Positions 1-4,463 of a stretch of DNA of 5,127 nucleotides are shown piece by piece. The translations under genes and the position numbers were made by a program. The stretch's first letter is position 1, and each line of letters begins with the position of its first letter. Below the pieces are notes generated by a model. It was not told where the DNA came from and made no database searches. It worked only from the letters and a program-made list of their open reading frames with translations. This DNA is from Bdellovibrionales bacterium (GTDB taxonomy: Bacteria > Bdellovibrionota > Bdellovibrionia > Bdellovibrionales > JAMPXM01), in assembly GCA_005793615.1 (NCBI GenBank), contig SXRI01000196.1:1-5127 (forward strand), read 5' to 3'.

Positions 1-102
1 AAACCGAGGATCAGTCAATTCCTATCAATGCCTCTTCTAGACGGCGTTTCATCAGGAAAATGCTATCGTTTTCTCCCCTAAATTCCACGATGAGCCAAAA
101 AA
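1..102. other. Left edge, no gene supported
   Basis: I see no convincing gene here. Plus frame 1 is open from the edge to a TAA at 79-81 and could be the last 26 codons of a gene lying to the left, but its residues match no motif I know. On the minus strand a 25-codon frame with a GTG start ends in TGA near position 15, after the terminator at 103-122. It has no recognisable product. Either strand could carry the end or start of a neighbouring gene, and the window does not decide. Confidence 0.3.
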
Positions 103-122
103 GAGCGAGTCATTTCTCGCTC
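97..122 (-). terminator. Intrinsic terminator (minus strand)
   Basis: Seven-base perfect arms GAGCGAG (103-109) and CTCGCTC (116-122) flank a 6-nt loop. On the minus strand the stem is followed directly by six T (102-97), the standard Rho-independent layout. There is no T-run on the plus-strand side, so it works leftward only. It lies 21 bases after the TAA at 144-146 that ends the Gly/Pro-rich minus-strand frame, which argues that a real minus-strand transcript ends here. Confidence 0.75.
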
Positions 123-143
123 CTTCCAGCTAACTCCAAAAAA

Positions 144-236
144 TTATCGAGGGAAGCCGATCCCGCCTCCGGGAAAGCCTCCGCCGCCAGGTCTGTCGCC
201 ACCTGGTGGTAGTGGAGGCTGCGGTCTAGGTGGCAT
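144..236 (-). pseudogene. Gly/Pro-rich tail, probable frameshifted 3' part of the small lipoprotein gene
   Basis: A 30-codon minus-strand frame runs from an ATG at 236 to a TAA at 144-146, just before the terminator at 97-122. It encodes PPRPQPPLPP followed by Gly/Pro repeats (PGGGGFPGGG) and ends GFPR. Such low-complexity tails are common after the lipidated cysteine of tiny lipoproteins. It is offset by one base from the signal-peptide frame at 226-324, and the two overlap by 11 bases. Reading one G fewer in the GGG run near 240-242 would join them into one protein of about 59 residues. Alternatively it is a separate coupled ORF: a GGAAAGG sequence lies about 6 bases before its ATG. A homopolymer error, a real frameshift, or chance are all possible. 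Confidence 0.33.
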
Positions 237-324
237 CACCACCCTTTCCAACGCACGCCTGAACAATCAGCGTTAGGATGGCGAATAAAACTAGAACCTT
301 CTTTTTCCCCGTCATTGCGTTCAC
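226..324 (-). CDS. Putative small lipoprotein (signal peptide and lipobox portion)
   Basis: This is a 32-codon minus-strand frame. The GTG at 324 is used as start because an AAAGGGGA Shine-Dalgarno-like sequence lies 12 bases upstream; the in-frame ATG at 315 would be 21 bases away. The peptide has a classic export signal: a positive n-region (TGKKK, residues 5-9), a hydrophobic core (VLVLFAILTLIV, 10-21) and a lipobox-like VQAC ending at Cys24. Gln at -2 is not the usual residue. The mature part is only VGKGGDAT before a TAG. The next frame continues with a Gly/Pro-rich tail down to a strong terminator, so the intact gene is probably 144-324 with a frameshift. It would be an envelope-anchored lipoprotein of unknown role. 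I do not recognise a family. Its short length keeps confidence modest. Confidence 0.4.
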   Translation of the reverse strand: MNAMTGKKKVLVLFAILTLIVQACVGKGGDAT

Positions 325-550
325 TCATAAAAAAGTCCCCTTTGGACACCGGATCCGAGGGCCGATACGCGGTACGCAAAACCGAGACCAGACCGGGGAC
401 GTCAAAATGACACTAAAGATCATTGAAAGTGAAAGCAGGTTCGGCAAATGGGGCATGCCGCGCTTGTGATTTTCATCGGTTTGAGTACCATGAACTATAG
501 GCATTTTGGTGAAGCAGAGGACATGAAAACCTTAGCGAGGAGTCCATGGA
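325..550. other. Intergenic region upstream of the GNAT-like gene
   Basis: I see no supported gene in this stretch. A minus-strand mini-hairpin (GTCC 335-338, GGAC 344-347, then six T at 334-329) overlaps the ribosome-binding region of the small lipoprotein frame and looks too weak to call a terminator. It should also hold the promoter of the gene at 551. A TATAGG at 496-501 could be a -10 box, but the nearest -35-like match (TTTCAT 471-476) has a 19-base spacer, so I do not call it. Confidence 0.4.
537..542 (+). promoter_or_regulatory. Shine-Dalgarno site of the GNAT-like gene
   Basis: GAGGAG lies 8 bases before the ATG at 551. An out-of-frame ATG at 546 is only 3 bases away and reads just ten codons before a stop, so the site supports 551 as the true start. 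Confidence 0.65.
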
Positions 551-1762
551 ATGGAAGCCGAGATTAACACGGGAGTAAAGGGCGCTGAGCCCACTCGAGG
601 AAAGACGAAGTTATTTGATTTTCTCAAAGAAGCTCCGCATATCGTTGCGCTTTCCAAAGATGACGACGCCGAGGTATTGCAGTTCTTTGATCAGGCAGGA
701 ATGAGCGGCGGTGGCTTTCGGCTCTTAATGCAGCGTAAGCCGAGGTTCTTTGATCTCTTTGAACATCGTGGTGGCATAAGCCGCGCGGTCGGCTTGCGTG
801 ATGACAATGGACGGTTGGTGGGCAGCGGTGCACTTACCTCGACTCCGTGTTTTATCGACGGCAAACCTGGCAATTTTGTTTACCTTGCCGATCTTCGTGT
901 GCAGGATCGAGACCCTGCGCTCGTGCGGGAGTGGCGTGAGTGGTTCGGTAAAGTCATGAAAGCGGCACCACAACTTGAGGAGGGCGGCGAAAACGGTCAT
1001 ATGGTGTGTGGGATTATCGAGACCAATGATCGAGCACGTCGAGTGCTTGAGGAACGCGTGCATAACGGGCAGAAGCTTTTGCGAATTGCGCCCTATGCGA
1101 TGGTGACAATGCTGGCGAGGCGACCATCTTGGTTTGGATTGCGTAAGAAAAAAACAGAGTTTGTTTGTGAGCGCGGCGGCACCGTGCAGGAGTTGGAGAG
1201 CTTTTTAGACTCTGTTCACAGAGAACAGGCGTTTGGCCAGTGTTTCGGAGCCCCGCACTTTGAGCTCCGCCGGCGTCTTCAGACTTGGAAGGGCTTTTCA
1301 ATCGAGGATTTTTTCGCAGTACGTGATTCTCGAGGAAAAATCGTTGCGACGACGGCTTTGTGGAATCCCAACCAATGTAAACAAACCGTGGTTGAAGGTC
1401 CTGCGTGGACAAAAGGCTTTAACTTTATTGCCGGGAAGTTGGCTTGGCCAAAGTTTGGTGAGCCGCTTGAGATCATCTACCTCACTCATATGGCGTTTGC
1501 TTGGCATTTGAGCCTAGATGAAAAACGCGAGATTCTCGCTCTCATGATGGAGATGATCTGGCCCGAGAAAAAACGGCGTAAAGCTCATGCGATCGCTTTT
1601 TGTGATTTCAAAGAGTCTTCGTTGAAACCTGCTCTTCAGAGCTTTATCAAAGCCGATGTCGATGTCGGCATGTACTTGGTTTTGCCAGAAACTGAGGTTA
1701 AGAGTTTTGACCCGGCGAGCTTAGGTCGATTCCCGCCGGCCTTTGAAATGGCGCTGGTGTAG
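551..1762 (+). CDS. GNAT-fold acyltransferase-like protein, probably two GNAT-like halves
   Basis: The 403-aa product is likely cytoplasmic, with no signal peptide or membrane segment. The first half (about 30-190) reads as a GNAT N-acyltransferase-like module. It has a strand with GRLVGSGALTS (88-97), then the motif YLADLRVQDRD (111-121) in the place of the family's acetyl-CoA-binding strand, then an NDRARRVLEE stretch (159-168) like the usual 'N..A..lle' helix. The second half (about 203-400) repeats the theme with a 'RDSRGKIVATTALW' strand pair (258-271). The usual R/Q-x-x-G-x-G/A pyrophosphate loop is not evident after DLRVQDRD, so catalytic activity is uncertain. The start is firm: GAGGAG (537-542) lies 8 bases before the ATG, and an in-frame TAG at 533-535 excludes a longer form. 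The substrate is unknown. It converges with the ligase gene, leaving 5 bases between stop codons. Confidence 0.8.
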   Translation: MEAEINTGVKGAEPTRGKTKLFDFLKEAPHIVALSKDDDAEVLQFFDQAGMSGGGFRLLMQRKPRFFDLFEHRGGISRAVGLRDDNGRLVGSGALTSTPCFIDGKPGNFVYLADLRVQDRDPALVREWREWFGKVMKAAPQLEEGGENGHMVCGIIETNDRARRVLEERVHNGQKLLRIAPYAMVTMLARRPSWFGLRKKKTEFVCERGGTVQELESFLDSVHREQAFGQCFGAPHFELRRRLQTWKGFSIEDFFAVRDSRGKIVATTALWNPNQCKQTVVEGPAWTKGFNFIAGKLAWPKFGEPLEIIYLTHMAFAWHLSLDEKREILALMMEMIWPEKKRRKAHAIAFCDFKESSLKPALQSFIKADVDVGMYLVLPETEVKSFDPASLGRFPPAFEMALV

Positions 1763-1767
1763 TATTT

Positions 1768-2733
1768 TTAAGTCACCGGAGAGGGGCTCGGCTTCTGCTG
1801 ACTTCGGGCCCCGAAGCCTGAGCTCAGGCGAATTAAGCCGTAAACGACGTGGAACCCGATTGTCGAGAGCAGGGTGTGCGTGGTGGCGTAAAACGGAGCG
1901 CGCCAATTAAGTTTAATATCGGCGTAACCCATGCCGTCGTCGTCAAGCGCAACGTAGTTAAGCCCGCGCACCACCGTTACCGGTGTGCATTCGTCGCTAT
2001 TTCCCTGAACAAGACCAGCCATGGATGCCAGCGGGAGTACATAGTTGCCACGGCCGCCGGTTGAGTAGCGGTCAAAAACATCCTTTGAGCCCACGTTTCT
2101 CTCAACCGGATCGATTCCAGAGTAGCCTATCGGCAAATCCCAACTTCCTTTGAGTCCTTGGCTTGCGCCGAGCGTGTCGGTAATGACGATGGCGACGCTC
2201 ATCCCGGTTTTTTGTTTGATCTCGCGTCTGATTTTCGCGGCGCTTTCCATCGGGTTTTTGGGAAACAAACAGGCATAACCTTCCGGCATATTCGAGTAGT
2301 CGATTCCCGCCGTGTCGGTAAATAGTCCATGTTGGCGGGTGATCATCATGTAGCTGAAATTATCATAGAGGCGCATTAATTCCTTTTCAGGCACGCCTGG
2401 TTTCGCGAGTGAACGCATATTGTCCTGAGCTGCCTTGTTGCGCATGAACTTGTGAAATGGCAGCATAAACAAAATCCGTCCTTCACGCAGCACCAGTTCA
2501 ACGGTCTTTGGATTCAGGCGATAGAACTTCGCCAGTTTACGGGCTGTCGAGCTCGGTTGAACGTCCTCCATGCGAGCCACTCGACCTTCTAAAATGGCGA
2601 CGATCTTGGAGGTAATAACGACGACATCTTTGTCATGCAGCGTGAAGTTGTTGAGGATGAGATCGGCCACAGTTTCGCGGCGCTCGGGCCGAACCGGTTC
2701 ACTAAGCCTTACTGAATGAAAGCTGACATCCAT
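1768..2733 (-). CDS. Coenzyme F420-0:L-glutamate ligase (CofE/PF01996)-family protein
   Basis: The 321-aa product resembles COG1478/PF01996 gamma-glutamyl ligases. CofE adds gamma-linked glutamates to F420-0 using GTP and a divalent metal. Seen motifs are DVVVITSKIVAILEGR (36-51), HGLFTDTAGIDYSN (135-148), VITDTLG (183-189), LPIGYSGIDP (200-209) and LASMAGLVQGNSDECTP (235-251) leading into VVRGL (254-258). Differences from CofE as I remember it: TDTAGID where CANAGID is usual, SQGLKGSW (191-198) in place of an R-containing GRPWR segment, and NYVLPLA where a VADELA acidic pair is usual. Residues 260-321 extend past the normal domain end, with a hydrophobic stretch (288-302) and a KPSPSPVT tail. 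CofE is usually about 250 aa. No other F420 gene is visible, so the substrate is unproven. The ATG at 2733 was chosen for its GGGAGG site. The gene is divergent from the TetR-type regulator. Confidence 0.82.
   Translation of the reverse strand: MDVSFHSVRLSEPVRPERRETVADLILNNFTLHDKDVVVITSKIVAILEGRVARMEDVQPSSTARKLAKFYRLNPKTVELVLREGRILFMLPFHKFMRNKAAQDNMRSLAKPGVPEKELMRLYDNFSYMMITRQHGLFTDTAGIDYSNMPEGYACLFPKNPMESAAKIRREIKQKTGMSVAIVITDTLGASQGLKGSWDLPIGYSGIDPVERNVGSKDVFDRYSTGGRGNYVLPLASMAGLVQGNSDECTPVTVVRGLNYVALDDDGMGYADIKLNWRAPFYATTHTLLSTIGFHVVYGLIRLSSGFGARSQQKPSPSPVT
1802..1829. repeat. Two abutting palindromes in the 3' end of the ligase gene
   Basis: CTTCGGG-C-CCCGAAG (1802-1816) is followed, sharing the G at 1816, by the perfect 14-bp palindrome GCCTGAGCTCAGGC (1816-1829). 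A further GGCTTC (1790-1795) can pair with GAAGCC (1813-1818). They fall within codons for the ligase's C-terminal extension, about 40-65 bases after the stop of the convergent GNAT-like gene. There is no T-run, so this is not a standard intrinsic terminator. Confidence 0.55.
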
Positions 2734-2738
2734 GATTT

Positions 2739-2744
2739 CCTCCC
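2739..2744 (-). promoter_or_regulatory. Shine-Dalgarno site fixing the ligase start
   Basis: On the minus strand GGGAGG is followed by AAATC and then ATG at 2733. The other in-frame candidates are poorer: the ATG at 2760 has only TTAGG abutting it with no spacer, and the ATG at 2955 lies inside the divergent regulator gene. The first bases of the site overlap one arm of the 2743-2772 inverted repeat. Confidence 0.7.
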
Positions 2745-2772
2745 TGGTGGTGTCAGCCATCCTAACACCAGG
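2743..2772 (-). promoter_or_regulatory. Inverted repeat in the ligase leader, abutting its ribosome-binding site
   Basis: Perfect 7-base arms CCTGGTG (2743-2749) and CACCAGG (2766-2772) are separated by 16 bases. A register-shifted pairing TGGTGT (2748-2753) with ACACCA (2765-2770) is also possible, so two alternative hairpins overlap. In the minus-strand transcript the proximal arm runs into the GGGAGG ribosome-binding site. The element could be an RNA hairpin limiting translation or a second protein-binding site. Function is inferred only. Confidence 0.5.
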
Positions 2773-2782
2773 TTTGTGTCTG

Positions 2783-2794
2783 AAATATATTAAT
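2783..2794. promoter_or_regulatory. AT-rich core of the divergent promoter region
   Basis: GAAATATATTAAT is the only AT-rich block in the 99-bp gap between the ligase and the regulator. It offers a -10-like TATATT (2786-2791) rightward and TAATAT (2794-2789) leftward. No good -35 hexamer stands at 17 bases for either, so the promoters would be weak or activator-dependent. It lies between the two inverted repeats. Confidence 0.3.
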
Positions 2795-2797
2795 CGC

Positions 2798-2821
2798 TGA
2801 CAGTTTCGGGGAAATCTGTCA
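2798..2821. promoter_or_regulatory. 24-bp palindrome, likely operator of the TetR-type regulator
   Basis: Arms TGACAG (2798-2803) and CTGTCA (2816-2821) are exact reverse complements. Inside them TTTC (2804-2807) pairs with GAAA (2811-2814) around GGG, with one unpaired T at 2815. Ten of ten arm bases match. It lies 12 bases before the regulator's first ATG and between two divergent genes. TetR-family proteins usually bind palindromes of this size next to their own gene, so autoregulation plus control of the ligase is the natural inference. Confidence 0.6.
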
Positions 2822-2832
2822 TCCCTAATAGA

Positions 2833-3450
2833 ATGATGGTGTCGACGAAGATGCAAAGGATGAAACGGGTCGCTGAAGTCACCGCGCGCTTGCTGCTTGG
2901 TCAACCGAACGTCGGCCAAAACGGCTCCAAAAACGGTCAGATATCGTACGCGCATGTCGCTCGATTGAGCGGCACTTCGCGAGCTTGGCTGTATGAGTAC
3001 ATTGGTAAATCGCGTCTTGATTTAGTCACTCTGAGTGTTCGACATTTTGCCCACATACTTGGTAAGTTCGAAGGGCGCACTGAGGTTACGAATTTTGAAG
3101 AATGGCGTGTGAGTCAAATCGAGGATTTTTCTGAATTTTTGAATGCGATTGTGGAGCTGCCGCATTTGCTGCAAATTTACTTTAGAAACAAGAATCAGAA
3201 TTCAACCTTAGGAACTGTCATTCGCGAGTTTGAGGCTAAGTTTTTATTGCTGTCGGCGGCCGAGATTCATCGTGCTTTACAGGTCGACCTTGAAAAGGCG
3301 AGGGGAATTGCCGAGTACAACCTTGCAACCAAGATGGGTTTGGCGCATCACTGGGTCGGGAAGCCTGACGGCTTCAGCAAGGCCGACAAGCAGCAGGTGA
3401 TGCAGTATTTCGCTCTCGGTCTCAATCAGTTTAAAACCGTCAGCTCTTGA
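2833..3450 (+). CDS. TetR-family transcriptional regulator
   Basis: The 205-aa length is typical for TetR-type one-component repressors. The N-terminal DNA-binding domain contains a helix-turn-helix at about residues 37-65: ISYAHVARLSGTSRAWLYEY, then IGKSRLDLV. It matches the TetR pattern 'iA..aGvs..tlY.yf.sKe.Ll'. Residues 70-205 should be the all-helical ligand-binding and dimerisation domain, with no recognisable ligand signature. The start is uncertain: the ATG at 2833 has no clear ribosome-binding site, and in-frame ATGs at 2836, 2851 and 2860 are possible, all upstream of the HTH. It diverges from the CofE-like gene across 99 bp holding a 24-bp palindrome, which makes that gene its likely target. 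It converges on the LolA-like gene with 6 bases between stop codons. The effector is unknown. Confidence 0.8.
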   Translation: MMVSTKMQRMKRVAEVTARLLLGQPNVGQNGSKNGQISYAHVARLSGTSRAWLYEYIGKSRLDLVTLSVRHFAHILGKFEGRTEVTNFEEWRVSQIEDFSEFLNAIVELPHLLQIYFRNKNQNSTLGTVIREFEAKFLLLSAAEIHRALQVDLEKARGIAEYNLATKMGLAHHWVGKPDGFSKADKQQVMQYFALGLNQFKTVSS

Positions 3451-3456
3451 AGCAGC

Positions 3457-4311
3457 TCACGGCAGGCGTTTTTCGAGTTCTTTAAGGGTGAAGACTTCAT
3501 CACCAAGTATTCGGTCGAATTCAACCCGACTGTAAACGATCTCGGTGCTTGAGTTCTCGTTTTTCAAATCCTGCATGGTGAGTTTAGTGGGAATCGTGTA
3601 CTTGCCAAAAGTTTTATGGTCAGTGCCTTTGAGTCGCTTCACGAGTTTTCCGGCCTCAGTGTAAAAGTCCTGCTCTACCAGGGCGCCATCTTTCTGCGTG
3701 ACCCAGAGAGTGATCTTGCCCCAAACAATCTTCGCATCTGGCTTTGGAATACCTTCGATCTTAGCCGCCGTGACATCGCCGACTTTCTCTTCGCCGATAT
3801 ACTTGTGAACGTAGTCGCGCTCAAGGCTTGTCGATTTCACAAGGTCATCATTGGAAAAATCTGACCCCATCCAACTCTGAAAGAGCAAGATCGAGGGAAC
3901 TTTGACGGTTTTTTCGACGCGGGGGAGGTACTGCCATAAATCATTTTTAACGCGAAGATTGCCCGTACCTTTGTCGCGCGCGGGCTCAAGGATCCTGACG
4001 AGAGCGAGTTCCTTGCCTCGCGACCAAACGCGAATGCCGAGTTTGCGCACGTTGCTTCCGTGAGTCACGGTCATGTTCATTTCGCCGTTAAAGGTTTCAC
4101 CACGAGAGTTCTTCTCGAGTTTACGAACGAGCTCGAGTGCTTTGTTGTCGCTCATTTCACTTTCAACTGGCTTTAATTTTTCATTCGCACTCCGCGCGAG
4201 ATCTGGTGCGCAAAGAAAAAGAGTCACGACGGTAAGTACTATAAAAGCGCAAGATCGAAAGTGGAGCCGCGGTGGGAGGCTTAATTTCCTAACGAGGTCG
4301 AATTTGCCCAT
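3457..4311 (-). CDS. LolA-like outer membrane lipoprotein-sorting protein (PF17131 type)
   Basis: The 284-aa product is predicted to be periplasmic. A basic n-region (VRKL...RLHFR) and hydrophobic core (CAFIVLTVVTLFLC, 21-34) lead to a likely signal peptidase I site near ARSA (39-42). The mature part matches the LolA_like family: K-A-L-E-L-V (57-62), WSRGKELALVRILEP (96-110), LWQYLPRVEKTVKVP (125-139), the signature SWMGSDFSNDDL (146-157), and a C-terminal strand KGTDHKTFGKYTIPTKL (228-244). These proteins share the LolA/LolB half-barrel that holds lipid. Members often sit beside RND/MMPL or LolCDE-type exporters, but none is visible here, so its partner and cargo are unknown. The ATG at 4311 was chosen over a GTG at 4317 because AAAGGAG (4323-4317) gives a 5-base spacer to the ATG and overlaps the GTG. 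Confidence 0.85.
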   Translation of the reverse strand: MGKFDLVRKLSLPPRLHFRSCAFIVLTVVTLFLCAPDLARSANEKLKPVESEMSDNKALELVRKLEKNSRGETFNGEMNMTVTHGSNVRKLGIRVWSRGKELALVRILEPARDKGTGNLRVKNDLWQYLPRVEKTVKVPSILLFQSWMGSDFSNDDLVKSTSLERDYVHKYIGEEKVGDVTAAKIEGIPKPDAKIVWGKITLWVTQKDGALVEQDFYTEAGKLVKRLKGTDHKTFGKYTIPTKLTMQDLKNENSSTEIVYSRVEFDRILGDEVFTLKELEKRLP

Positions 4312-4463
4312 GATCACTCCTTTGAACAGCGCTGGTCCTCAGCTCTACAAGCTTCGCACAGCCGCCATTATCGTCAACTTTGAAGCGCCTAAGCTTGCGC
4401 GCGCCACGTCATGAGTGCGGTGTTGTTGTTGAAAGAACGGGTGTCAGTTTCTAAAATCAAAAC
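4312..4463. other. Divergent intergenic region between the LolA-like and CapA-like genes
   Basis: These 152 bp must hold promoters for both genes. The LolA-like Shine-Dalgarno site is AAAGGAG at 4317-4323 on the minus strand. A minus-strand TTGACG (about 4371-4376) resembles a -35 box but has no matching -10 at the usual distance. Two AAGCTT sites and a GCGCGCGC run are present. There is no strong inverted repeat, unlike the other divergent region. Confidence 0.35.

Noticed and set aside
187..209. Palindromes CCAGGT/ACCTGG and CCACC-T-GGTGG
   Set aside because: They are explained by the repetitive Pro/Gly codons of the lipoprotein tail and need no separate function.
329..347. Second minus-strand terminator (GTCC/GGAC stem plus six T)
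   Set aside because: The stem is only 4 bp, and it overlaps the likely ribosome-binding sequence of the small lipoprotein frame.
278..469. 63-aa plus-strand open frame
   Set aside because: Its start lies antisense to the lipoprotein signal-peptide frame, it has no ribosome-binding site of note, and its composition shows no domain.
523..567. 14-codon leader ORF before the GNAT-like gene
   Set aside because: It has GAGG only 2 bases before its ATG and overlaps the next start. The peptide has no attenuator-type residue run, so chance is the simpler explanation.
725..1412. Long minus-strand open frames (725-1063 and 1014-1412)
   Set aside because: They lie fully antisense to the GNAT-like gene, which has a strong start and family motifs. 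No domain is recognisable in the antisense frames.
2734..2955. N-terminal extension of the ligase to an ATG at 2955
   Set aside because: It would run through the palindrome and into the first 41 codons of the regulator. The added residues look non-coding (HLRRHHHS), and ATG 2733 has a strong Shine-Dalgarno site.
4073..4414. 113-aa plus-strand open frame
   Set aside because: It is mostly antisense to the N-terminal part of the LolA-like gene and is Ser/Arg/Leu-rich, as expected of a shadow frame.
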